Shown here piece after piece: positions 41,945 to 53,178 of a stretch of DNA of 64,000 bases. Where the stretch lies: NCBI RefSeq assembly GCF_049243985.1, contig NC_135381.1, positions 13,937,345-14,001,344 of the forward strand, read 5' to 3'. This DNA comes from Paroedura picta (Eukaryota; Chordata; Lepidosauria; Squamata; Gekkonidae). The position numbers and the translations under genes were made by a program. Below the pieces are notes generated by a model. It saw only the letters and a list, made by a program, of their open reading frames with translations, searched no databases and was not told the origin of the DNA. The first letter of the stretch is position 1. Every line of letters starts with the position of its first letter.

Positions 41945-42215
41945 TAGAATAGAATATTCTTATATGCAGCTTTTCCCTACCCAAAGGAGGCGCAAAGCGG
42001 CTTACAATCGCCTTCCCATTCCTCTCTCCAGAACAGACACCCTGTGAGGTGGGTGAGGCTGAGAGAGCCCTGATATCACTGCTCGGTCAGAACAGCTGTA
42101 TTAGAGTCGTGGCAAGCCCAAGGTCACCCAGCTGGCTGCATGTGGGGGAATGCAGAATGGAACCTGGCATGCCAGATTAGAAGTCCGCACTCCTAACCAC
42201 TACACCAAACTGGCT
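41945..42215 (-). mobile_element. MIR-like CORE-SINE
   Basis: Reverse full-length copy ending with the head ACCACTACACCAAACTGGCT. It starts about 20 bp after a CR1. Confidence 0.8.
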
Positions 42216-42424
42216 GTCAAACCTTTCTGTAGAAAAGAATATTGCACTGCTATTTCCAAAAAGTCTGGAGTTTTCTGTAGAAAAGAATATTACATTGCAG
42301 TGCTATGTCTGATAAGTCCAGAGTTGGTTGAAAGCTGTTTTAGTTTGTTTGTTTTTACATAGCATGAATGCCCAAGAGTGGAATTCTAAGCAGAGTTGCA
42401 TCTCCTAAACTCATTCACCTCAAT

Positions 42425-42640
42425 GGAAGGAGGAGGAGGAGGAGGAGGAGGAGGAGGAGGAGGAGGAGGAGGAGAAGGAGAAGGAGAAGGAGAAGGAGGA
42501 GAAGGAGAAGCAGAAGGAGAAGGAGAAGGAGGAGGAGGAGGAGTGGTTTTTTATAGCCAGCTTTTCACTACCTGCAGAAGTCTCAAAGTGACTTACAATT
42601 GCCTTCACTTCCTCTCCCTACAACAGATACCCTGTGATGT
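42425..42640 (-). mobile_element. MIR-like SINE 3' end with a 120-bp purine tail
   Basis: 42545-42640 is the reverse 3' end of the SINE. Its (TTC)n tail appears here as a (GGA/GAA)n tract from 42425 to 42543. Confidence 0.75.
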
Positions 42641-43464
42641 AGATGCCCAGCACTGACTGGCAAAGCCTCCCCAAAAGCTTGAGCAGAGACTCTTTCCTAG
42701 CCCTGCTCATCAGGTATATCCAGATATTGAGCCTGGAGCCTCAGCACTTGGAGTAGGCTTTCTAAAACTGAGCTAAATTAGCAGATGCCCAGGGGCATGT
42801 CAGATGCCAGGAGACAACCTGGATTGGCTTCCCCACAGGCAGCTTCAGTGCTTTGCAAATCCTTGCTCTTCCCCATGAGTTGCAAAAGATATTGTATCTT
42901 GTATATGAGGAGCAGGACTGAGGATTTTCTAGACCCAGAACCTGGGCCCATCGGCATAAAATGCATAGGGCCCCTTTTGCCAGGGAATGAGACCTGGGAG
43001 ATGCCTGCAAATTGCAGCCAGAGGAAGAAGCTCCCTTATTAGGCAAGGAAGCAGGGAACACTTGGCAGGGGAGATAAAGTGAGCTGACAATCAGAGTAAC
43101 AGCCAGTAAAGTGCCTGAGGAGTTGATTCAATTTGTCGAAACCTGCTTGGGTGAGATTGCCTCGCACTGAGCCGCCAGCTCTAATTGGGACCAGGCAGGC
43201 AATAAATGACACCCTCTCTTGTCTTCACCTCCCCCTTTGCACAGTGACAGGATGAGACCAAACCAGACACAACAGGCCTCTCAGCTCAAGAAGAGGACAA
43301 CTGAAGCCTGACTCCTGAGCCGCTGGCCCTTTAAGAATCAGCAAGGGTTTCCCTGAGGGGGCGGAGCCAAAGAGGCTTTACTTCTTTTACCCAGAAGCTC
43401 AGGGTTCTGCAGAACTATCTTGCCTTCTAGCCCGAAGCAGAAAATATCTTCCTGCATTCACTTT
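42641..43464. other. Intergenic DNA, no gene seen
   Basis: No repeat or protein motif recognised; ORFs are below 100 codons. Confidence 0.45.
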
Positions 43465-43705
43465 TAAAGGTAAAGGTCTCCCCTGTGCAAGCACCGGGTC
43501 ATGTCTGACCCTTGAGGTGACGCCCTCTAGCGTTTTCATGGCAGACTCAATACAGGGTGGTTTGCCAGTGCCTTCCCCAGTCATTGCCGTTTACCCCCCA
43601 GCAAGCTGGGGACTCATTTTACCGACCTCAGAAGGATGGAAGGCTGAGTCGACCTTGAGCCGGCTGCTGGGATCGAACTCCCAGCCACATGATCAGAGCT
43701 TCATG
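43465..43705 (-). mobile_element. Sauria SINE, head truncated
   Basis: Matches the other Sauria SINEs from the tail up to the box B region, then diverges at about 43700. Confidence 0.8.
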
Positions 43706-44181
43706 ACGGTAAAACAGCAGGGTGGTAAGGCATTCACTTTTAGCAACCCTCAAATATTTTGCTAAAAAGAACATGCTGAACTACAGTAGGCTTTCTCAGC
43801 CAGGGTTTTGTGAAACCCTGGGGTTTCTTGGTGGATCTGGGTTTCCCAAATGGGTGGGAGTTAATTTAAAAATATATATTTTTAAAAATTGGTTAAACAC
43901 TTACAGGTGGCATGACTATATATTTTATTTATATGTGTATTTATTAACCGCCACTCTTGGACTCAGCTGGCTTATAGCGGTTTCCATAAACATCTAAAAA
44001 CCCCATATAAAACAGTACATACAAAAACCAAGATCACAATCTGCAGGATAACCAGCTTCACTCCCACTCCCTGACCCTCATTCACAAGAGCCATCATCGG
44101 GTTTCTCAAAGCCTGGGGAATGTTCCGGTGGGCTCTCAACAGTAAAAAAAAAGGTTAGAGAAGCTGCTCCAGAATCTAATG

Positions 44182-44319
44182 CAGGGGTAGTCAAACTGCG
44201 GCCCTCCAGATGTCCATGGACTACAATTCCCAGGAGCCCCCTGCCAGCATTCGCTGGCAGGGGGCTCCTGGGAATTGTAGTCCATGGACATCTGGAGGGC
44301 CGCAGTTTGACTACCCCTG
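44182..44319. mobile_element. Palindromic hAT hairpin element, perfect 67-bp arms
   Basis: The arms are exact reverse complements with a 4-nt centre ATTC. Exact 8-bp duplication ATCTAATG on both sides (44174-44181, 44320-44327). An extra C in the left arm is matched by an extra G in the right arm. Confidence 0.92.
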
Positions 44320-44514
44320 ATCTAATGCTTGGACAGGTCTCTCCCAGGACCTCCAACGTGAGATGACAGGGTTTGAACGTGAGACCCGCTGCCTGAGCCA
44401 TTACAACTCAAAGCTGACATCGCCTTCCCTACATTTAAGTAAAGGCTTTGTTTTAGAATTGAAGTCCCTTGGTGGGTGGATGATGTCTGCATTTGGGGAG
44501 CAGGTGTCCCTTAG

Positions 44515-44612
44515 CAGGGGTAGTCAAACTGCAGCCCTCCAGATATCCATGGACTACAATTCTCATGAGCCCCTGCCAGCATTTGCGGAGGGCCACAGTT
44601 TGACTACCCCTG
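44515..44612. mobile_element. Palindromic hAT hairpin element with inner deletion
   Basis: The left arm is complete, but most of the inner right arm is missing. Ends are CAGGGGTAGTCAAAC and GTTTGACTACCCCTG. Confidence 0.8.
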
Positions 44613-45757
44613 CTTTAGAAATTAGCTGGTCACAACCAAGGTGGTTCCATATTTACCGGCCATCAACAAACCTGAATGCCCAGCCAAACAAGCATCAGTT
44701 CCAAATAAGGAAACACTGTTAGCTAAGAATTGTACAAATGCTTAGAGAAAGGACCACCCCCTTGTGCTGCAAGGCTGCCTGCTACAGAGGGAGACAGATC
44801 AGCTATGTGGGTTTTAAATGTATCCTTTCAATAACAAAGCCATAAAATGCAATTTTTCGATGACGTTCTCCCTCTCCCCCTCTCTGTCTACTGAAGCACG
44901 TCACGCTGAACCGAATTGGCATTATATTTATTTTGTTTATTTTCCTGTGCCACATTACACAACGTTAATCAAGGCAACGCTTAACATGAAACTTGTACCA
45001 TTGAACACGACGTGAACCATTCCACAGCTAAAAGATTTGAACCCTGGACTGCCAAGTCCAAACTCAGCATGCGCCCCTGTGGTTCAGGAGGCGCACTGGA
45101 AGTTAAAAGCCGTCTCGGAATGCATGCACAATTCAGCGGGACGACCCTTGGACGGCCACAGGTTTTCTCTCACGCAGAGAGCGGGTTGAATAATTGTCTG
45201 CTCTGTGCCCTGACTCCGGCATTCTAACCACGAGCCGCCAGAAGGGGTGGGGAGAGCTGATTTTCCATCTCCCAGCTGCAGTGGAGATAAATGCTCTATC
45301 ACCAATCGGGGAACCTGAGTTGTCCCACATCCGCTCGCAGTCTATATTTCTGTGTGCCCCCCTCGCTGTTTCTCCAGCCTGGAATTGCTGCCAGGGGTGG
45401 CTGCGGAGAATGAGAAGTGTAAAGATGTGAGCAGAATGCAGAAGGTCAGGCCTCAGGAGGACTCCAGCCGCAGAGCGAAACGCAGCCGGGGAGCTGGGAC
45501 AAGCGGATCACAGCGATCTTTGTATGACTCTATTTAATTAAGAAGCAGAGGGATGAGCGTCGCTCACGGTCTCCCGGCTGCTGGAGTGGATTGAGCTCTC
45601 CTTTGAGGAGTGGGGCACACAAATACAGCCCATACTAGGGAGCCTGAGCTGGCAAGGTCACTGGCAGGGCGACGTTTTCTGCAGATTCTGAGCACCGGGG
45701 AGAAGGCGCCTAAGAATTTATTAGCCTCCTTTCCAGACCACTTTGCCCCAATTGGAC

Positions 45758-45759
<2 letters not shown>

Positions 45760-45814
<55 letters not shown>
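45760..45814. repeat. (GT)n microsatellite
   Basis: About 27 GT units. Confidence 0.95.
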
Positions 45815-45817
<3 letters not shown>

Positions 45818-45899
45818 GTAGTGCTTAATATTTGCCAGTTATAATTTTCAGATTAAAATGAGAGATTTCCGTAGAATTGTCCCCCTGAAAATATTCCAT

Positions 45900-46690
45900 G
45901 AGGTTGAGCCCTCTATGTGGACCTGCCCTTGTCCTTGACCCAGCAGCTGGTGCAGAATGTGGCTGCTGGGATCCTGACAGGTACAACTTGGAGGGTCCAG
46001 ATCCAGCCTGTACTGAGGCAGCTGCATTGGTTGCCAGTTGCAGCCCAGATCAAGTTCAAGTTCTTGGTATTAGCCTTTAAGGCTGTCCACAGTCTGGTCC
46101 CCACTCATCTATGGCAGGAGTAGTCAGCCTGTGGTCCTCCAGATGTCCATGGACATCTGGTGGACCACAGGTTGACTACCTCTGATCTATGGGACCACCT
46201 AACTCCTTATGCCCCCCGCAGGGTGCTCCACTCTGCAGGTGTGAATTTGTTGGAGATCCCTGGCCCAAGGGAAATTCTTCTGGCCTTGACCCAGGCCGGG
46301 ACCTTTTTGGCCACAACCTGGTAGAATGAGCTCCTGAGAAAGCTAAGTGATGGAGCTGTCACACTTCTGCAAGGCCTGCTCTTCTGCCAGATCGTTGGTT
46401 GAGCCCAGAGTGAGGAAGATCTAGAGCCCCCCCCCCCCCCCCGAATTAGCCGGTACAGCAGGCTGCTCCTCACTAACCTCCGAGTGGCCTGTTGAGCTGA
46501 AAGGGAAGGAGGGATAAGTCTGCTGCTGGGAGGGGTTAAGGTAATTGGTTTTACTGTTTTATCATTTTGTTTAATGATATTTATTGTGGGGTTTATGTCT
46601 GTTACCCATCACGAGCATCTTGCTTGGGAGTGGCAGGCTACAAATCAAACAATGAATGAATGAATGAATGAATGAATGAATGAATGTCTC
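45900..46690 (+). mobile_element. L2-type LINE fragment, interrupted by a hairpin hAT
   Basis: The translation VQNVAAGILTGTTWRVQIQP then VLRQLHWLPVAAQIKFKFLV is the L2 C-terminal ORF2 region. The 3' UTR ends with a (GAAT)n tail. The hAT at 46115-46184 splits it. Confidence 0.8.
46115..46184. mobile_element. Collapsed palindromic hAT (70 bp) nested in an L2 LINE
   Basis: Exact duplication ATCTATGG on both sides (46107-46114, 46185-46192). The inner half of both arms is gone and the centre is now CCATGG. It interrupts L2 sequence. Confidence 0.85.
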
Positions 46691-48275
46691 TTCTTATCCA
46701 TACAACTTTGCACACGTGAAGGGATTCCCATATCAGCAGTTCCTCTCTCTTCTGCCTCCGCTTCCACCTCGTGTACACAGGAATTGTCTTAGATTCCTAA
46801 GAACTGCTGCTTGCAGTGTATACATACACCCTAACCTGTGAGTAAATAGGTTATCGTGCCAATAACCTGCAAAGCCTGTTTAACCAGTCTAAGAGGGGAG
46901 GGAAAGCACTGTGTGCTGCACACACCCCAGGGTGAGAAAGCTCTTTCAAACTACTGCCACTTCATTGAAAACTTTCTTTCTGTCAATCTCCAGCCTTGTT
47001 GCATGTTTTCCATGGCCTATAGATTTATGAAGGTTGAGAAGGACATGAAGCTAAGAGGAGAGATGATGGAGAATGTTGAGAGATGTTGAGCAGAAACTTG
47101 ATTTCTTCTTTTTACCCTGTCTGGGACAAAACTATAAATAACAGCCTCCATGGGAAAGCATTACACGAACATTCACCTGCCTGCTAGAGAGGGAGACAGA
47201 TCAGCTGCCTGGGTTGTATTTCATTTTGCTTGAAAAGACTGAGAAAGACAAGAGGGGAATCGAGCCAGGCCAGAGAGGGCTGCAGAGATTCCAGGGGTCT
47301 CCCTACAATGAAACCAAGGTGAGGTCGAAGGAAAACAAAGTCCCCTGAGAGCTACTCTTGCCTCAAGGCCTACAAAAATGACCGGCAACTGGGCAAGATG
47401 ATCTCTCTTCCTGTGGGATGTTTGGTTTTGCTTAACTTGGAAGCCAAGCTCTCCGAGCTAGGGATTTACCTTAATCTGTGTGTGTAAAAGGCTGGGGGAA
47501 TGAAAAGCACCGTATTAATTAGAATTAGCCACATTAAAGCGCTGGGGCTTGACAATATCACTGGCCAGCCTTGAGCACAGCATGCTTTATAAATGAAGAA
47601 CGTGTGCCCCGAGTTATGAGCGGTTGTATTTTTGGGATCTCTGTGGCCAGGCCAGTACCAGGGCTGGGCCAAGGCCATACCCAGATGTAGCTTCAGGAAG
47701 GAGGTTCTCCAGCCACGGCTCTCTTCCGCTGCCTGGAACCAGAACTGGACACAAAAAAGTCCACAGTCAATCATGGTCAAAAATCAAGGTCAGAAGGTAC
47801 CTGTATAGGCAGCAGGAATGTACATCTTCAAAGCAGATGAGTGGACATAAAAATTAGCCTTCATTGTCGGCTTCCTCGCAAACAGAAGTCAAACTTGCAC
47901 TGGTTACAGGCTAAAGTTTTATAATCCTTTATCTGTGATAACTAACCATCAGACTTACAAGAGTTTGACAGCTGAACAATGGTCCCAGCACAGAGCTTTT
48001 CGGGAACATACCTGAGGAACATCTAGGAATGTCTAGGGTTTCCCCAAATATTTAGTCTGTGGGTTCAGTAGACACAGACTAGAAGTTCTTAGAAAGCAAC
48101 TCTTTGTTAGAAGTAACAACTGACACACAAAGGCAGTACTAAACAATGACGCTAGAACAACCTCAGCTTATATACATGTTGGCGAGCCCGCCAAAGAACC
48201 TGATTGGTCCTAAGCCCAAGCTTCCGATTGGTCCATGAGTCCAGTTAAAGTCATTGATTGGTTGGTCTATACCTT
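46691..48275. other. Intergenic DNA, no gene seen
   Basis: No recognised repeat or protein motif; the longest frame is about 104 codons. Confidence 0.45.
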
Positions 48276-48560
48276 CAGTTTGGTGTAGTGGTTAGGAGTG
48301 CGGACTTCTAATCTGGCATGCCGGGTTCGATTCTGCGCTCCCCCACATGCAGCCAGCTGGGTGACCTTGGGCTCGCCACGGCACTGATAAAACTGTTCTG
48401 ACCGGGCAGTGATATCAGTGCTCTCTCAGCCTCACCCACCCCACAGGGTGTCTGTTGTGGGGAGAGGAATGGGAAGGCGACTGTAAGCCGCTTTGAGCCT
48501 CCTTCGGGTAGGGAAAAGCGGCATATAAGAACCAACTCTTCTTCTTCTTCTTCTTCTTCA
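48276..48560 (+). mobile_element. MIR-like CORE-SINE, well preserved
   Basis: Complete from TTTGGTGTAGTGGTTAGGAG to AACCAACTC(TTC)n; box B GGGTTCGATTCTGC is intact. Confidence 0.88.
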
Positions 48561-49589
48561 TTTGCATATCAGATGGCAGTAGCATTATTCAGTCCACAGT
48601 TATGTCTCTGAAAGGCTCTGCCCTGAAGATTGACGTTTCTGCTGCCTTCACGGGTTCCTTGTGACCTTGATTTTTGACTGTGGGACCCGAACTGGGCACG
48701 TCAGCCAATGCCAAAAGTGCAGAAGGCAGAAGATGCTGCACTGTTCAGCAGGAAGGGGCAAAGTGAAGGATCCTGGCATTCCTTTCCTGCCTGGCTAATC
48801 TTGGAGGCCTTATGCTTTCTGCTTTCAGTATTGCCCACCTTCTGAGTGAATTTCTGCATAATTCCCAGGCTTGGCCACATTCCTAGTTCAAGCCACACAG
48901 TCCCTGACAGGCATCATTGCTGATCCTTTTGCCTGGACTTCTAAATCAGAAACCTGGGAGAAAAAGGCCTTTGCTTAACCGTAGAGCCTCGATCTTAATC
49001 CCTCTCTGGTTATTGGACATTGTCAATGAGAAATGATGATATGCAATTGGCCAGAAACATAAAAACGAGCACCTACCAAACCATTGCACTGGTGTGTGCG
49101 TGGGAGGGAGGGGGGGGGAGGATCTGCCTTTCTTAAAGCTATCCATCATTTATATTTCTCTGCTTGGCATGTTACTTGATCAATTGATTTAAAATATGTG
49201 CAGAAACGCTGACACAGCACTTTCCCCAAGATCTTGCAGGGAAATCTATAGTGAAGACATTCAATTTAACCACATTTGTAAAGTCATGGACTCACACACA
49301 AAGAGTGATTCTTAAATTTGGGGGAGACATTGCCACACAGAGAGAAGGGGTTTTAGCCCTTTCAGGGGCCCCAGGAGTCTGTTTGCTGTCTTCAGCAGTT
49401 CCCTCGTTCTGTGATGGACTTTCACTGATGCTTTTTCCTGAATGTGCCTTCTAATAAAATGGACTTTGGTTAAGTACCAGATGCCTGGGACTTGGCTCTG
49501 TTGGTGCAGAATGGGAACTTCTGGGAGTGCACCCCATGGGTCGTGACACATGGACTTTGAAAGGTGTGAGTCCACCCTAAATGACCTGG
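48561..49589. other. Intergenic DNA, no gene seen
   Basis: Nothing recognised apart from a G run near 49109. Confidence 0.45.
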
Positions 49590-50178
49590 GTGTAGTCTGC
49601 ATGGGGCTTTTTACGCACTCCCAGTATGAATAAATCCCTGCCGTCTACACTGAGTTCGATTTCCATTTTGATCACTTTTTTTCCCTCTGCAACATGCATG
49701 ATTGATCCAACCCTATCTTTCCCCCACGATATCCAGAAGTGGATATAACCCCGAGATTTGAAAAATCAGCATCCGTAAATGTACAGATCTCTGCTTTTTG
49801 CATATTAACTTCCTGCCTCATGCCTCCAACGCTGCCATAGCAAAACTGTCTTCCCTAATTGGCCATGGCATCAGTTCAAAGACTTCCTGGTTCCCGGTTG
49901 CAAGGCTTGTCTTAAAGTGACTGCACTCCAGAAGCCCTAACTTCTCAGCATAGATTTGCCTCTTGAATTTATTCCATCTCCTCTGATTCCTCCAATCCTC
50001 CTTCCCCCCACCCCCGCTCCTGCTATGCTTGGCTCCCCTCCCCACCCTGAGCTTTCCCAATCGAGTGCAGAATATTTCTTTTTCAATTGGGGGGGGGGAT
50101 AGAGGAAGACCTGAGTTCAAATCGATCTGAATTCAGCAGGATCCACAATGGTGCAGAATCAGCCCTGGTGTCCCAAGC
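49590..50178 (+). repeat. Unclassified ~590-bp dispersed repeat, copy 2
   Basis: Begins near GGTGTAGTCTGCATGGGGCT and ends near GCAGAATCAGCCCTGGTGTC. It shares long blocks with copy 1, such as GACTTCCTGGTTCCCGGTTG. Confidence 0.75.
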
Positions 50179-52919
50179 AGTTTGGCTCTGAGAGATCTTG
50201 TACTGGGGGTAAAACAGTGTTCTCTGCTTTAGCAAGGCCACCAACCCGACAGTAGCATCGTGGCTTGCTGGGAGACATGGAGTTAACCAGCTCACTGATA
50301 GCTCCTTTTATAACAATTTTCTTTTATGAGAACAGAAGCCCATTTGCTATATGAGCACTGATGTTGCTCCCTTGGTGCTGAGGAAGAAACGGTGTGACAG
50401 AGTGTCACATTAATAACGTGAGTGATGCTAATCCGGATTAAGATGCAGGTGGAGGACAGGCCAGCCATAACTCTGGGAAGCTCCTGAGATCCAGTGATAT
50501 CATTCATGAGTTTATAAACCTCTGTCATGTCTGGGTGTACAATGAATGAAGGTTTATAAAATTATGAATGTGGCGAGAGAAAGGATTTCCCCCTCCCCAC
50601 CTGTCCTATAATCCTAGAGCTCAGAGTCCCCAAATTATTGATTGGCAGGGGACTCGTGGTGGGCAAAAGAGTCTTCATACTACACTTTGGAGCTGTGCAC
50701 AGTTGTGAAGGAGGAGAGTTCCAGAGCCTTCCTGGAACAGATGGAAGGCCTGCCTCCTATTTCCTGCAGGGGCTAGACAGAGATGCCCCTAGGAAGCTCA
50801 CAGAGCGTGAATATGAAAGCCCCCCTTTCAAGTGTCACAAGTGGCTGACATTCTGAGGGGCACTGCCTCTAACCATGGAGCTTCTGCTTAACGAAAACAG
50901 CGCAGAAGCACCCAGCTGGATCTGACTCGGGGTTCATTCAGCGCACATTTCTGCTTCCAGCCACGGCCATTTTGGGATCTGCCAGAGCCCTTTGAGGCCT
51001 TGCTGGGCCCTTCTCTGAAAATGTGCGAGAGAAGTCTGACGCAGCTCCGAACGGCTCAGGCACCGGTTCCCATTAATCTGAGAGAGAGAATGAAGGATTT
51101 CAGATACTCATCTGTTCATCCCCTTTCTCGTTACATCTGCAGTTTTGTGGCCAGAAAGGGGGAGAGGGAGTGCTCCGTTGATAATGGTCCCGGCAACTGA
51201 GGATTTCTTTTAATGCTTTGGGAAGGATTATGTTCTCTATTTCACGCATTCATTAGAAGATCCCCAACCCCTCCGCTCTCTCACTGATGTGTTAATAGCC
51301 TTGATATGACTCCTGCCGTCCTGTGATCGGCCCGTTTTACTGGGCTTCAGCAAAAAGAAAAAAGTTAGACGAGCCTCTTAATCATCATCCAGCCCACATT
51401 GAGCATGTCAAACCCAGACGTCTCAGCTGTTGTGTTTCCCCAAAGCCAGTGGAGGTCCTTCATTGGCAGGAAGCCCAGTGGGGACTCGGGAGCAAGTCCT
51501 GTGGATGGAAATAAGTCCCATTCCATCTGTTACCACAACGAAAACGAGTGCCTTCTTTAAACTGCTGCCCTAGGTCAGGACAGCCATCCCTACAATGCCT
51601 CCATCAAAGCTGTTCTGTGGCAGCAAGCTAGAAACAGTTGGGCGTGTACCATGACAATTAAGCCGCCATGCTGGTTCTGGGTCTGGAAAGAGGCATCACA
51701 CAGCAGTGAAGCCCTGCCAGATAATGAATGGCAGTAAGATCATCCCATCTGGGAGAATCAGTTTCTGGGGCCAGCCCGGTTCTCCTCTACCTCACTGGTT
51801 CAGGAAGTGCTTCAAGTCAGGCCACAGAGAAAGAGATTGACCCCATCACAGGAAGGTGCTTGGCATGGGACCTTCCCGTCTTTTGCAACTGTTCCCTGCA
51901 GCAGCCATTTTGCAGTCCCTCCCCCTAGCCCAGGGTTGCCCAAACTGTGGCTCTCCAGAGGTCCATGGAATACAACTACCAGGAGCTCCTGCCTTAGCTT
52001 TTCGCAGCATTGCAGGAGTGGTCACAAACTCAACTCAGCTGGGGGGCCCTTTGTCGTTTGACTGTGGTCTTTTTGAAAGTCACATTCCTCGCCCGTGACT
52101 GTGAAATCAGTTGATTTCCCCCTCACGACCCTTCATTAACCAAACCAGGAATGCTGACAATTGGATGCAGGGCAGGATAAAATGATGATCGGGAGACAGA
52201 GGGACAGCCCTTTTTCGGATTAGCAACAGCCTGGTCACCTCCCTAAGCCAGTATTTTTCCCAGCCATATCAGAGAACAAGACAGACGGCTCCTGAATAAA
52301 CTGTCCCTGCTGAATGTCCACGCTTCTTGATCTGGCATAGATGGGCTGCTTGGGGTAGTTTAAAAATAAAACGGATTCGGCTCGAGAGCTGTCATCACAG
52401 TTTTTCAAAAGCCCAAGATCAATCTTGGACGGTCTTCTTGGCTAATTCCCTGCAGAGGCGCTGTCCTTTGGTGCCCCTTTCAACTGCTGGATGTGCGTCA
52501 TTGGATCAGTGGCTGTTTTGTTCGGATGTAACGCTTGCAACTGGAATCCAGTGTCAGGCCTTTTCTTTGAGCACCACTCACTCTCCAATTTTCCCCTTCT
52601 CCATCCCCTCCCCTCAGTTCTCCCAAGAAAAAAAACATTTGAAGAGAAGAAAGCAAGGATTAAAGATGGCAAGAGAGTAATTTTACTCTGCTGGCAAATG
52701 TAGCTTGCATCGGGCATTTTTCAGTTCACCTACATTCCCGGATCTACAGGAAACTCCCTGAAATGGGAGCTATTCTGACACTATGCTACTGCCCCTATGC
52801 TGGCATGATCTGATCAGAGCACTACATGAGGTTTCCAGGATTAAGGGAAGTTGCAGGTGATTTACTGAGCTGGAAACAGCAGTATTCTCTCTTGCCCCAG
52901 AGGGACGCGCCAGAACCGA
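50179..52919. other. Intergenic DNA, no gene seen
   Basis: Apart from the half palindromic element at 51931-51995, nothing is recognised. 51000-51330 is free of visible repeats and might be conserved non-coding DNA. Confidence 0.4.
51931..51995. mobile_element. Half of an old palindromic element
   Basis: One arm of the GCCCAAACTG subfamily (CAGGGTTGCCCAAACTGTGG, then GGTCCATGGAATACAACTAC). The other arm is absent. Confidence 0.5.
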
Positions 52920-53070
52920 TGGAATGAAATTAATTCAAAAGAAATTCCGTTTAAACATCTGGAAGAAGTTCCTGACAGAGTGATTTCTCAGTGGAACAGG
53001 CTTCCTCGGGAGGTGGTGGGTTCTCCATCTTTGGAGATTTTTAAACAGAGGCTGGATAGCCATCTTTCTT
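52920..53070 (+). mobile_element. CR1 LINE fragment
   Basis: Coding remnant for the KFRLNIWKKFLTE region and FSVEQASSGGGGFSIFGDF, cut before the tail. Confidence 0.75.
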
Positions 53071-53082
53071 TAACGGTAATAT

Positions 53083-53178
53083 TAGAATCATAGAATCATA
53101 GAGTTGGAAGGGGCCATACAGGCCATCTAGTCCAACCCCCTGCTCAACGCAGGATCAGCCCTAAGCATCCTAAAGCAA
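53083..53178 (-). mobile_element. CR1 LINE 3' end, opposite to its neighbour
   Basis: TAGAATCATAGAATCATAGA tail and the TCTAGTCCAACCCCCTGCTC block. It lies 13 bp after the + strand fragment. Confidence 0.8.

Noticed and set aside
42368-42608. Frames of poly-Arg, poly-Gly/Glu and poly-Ser
   Set aside because: They are translations of the GGA/GAA purine tract in a SINE tail.
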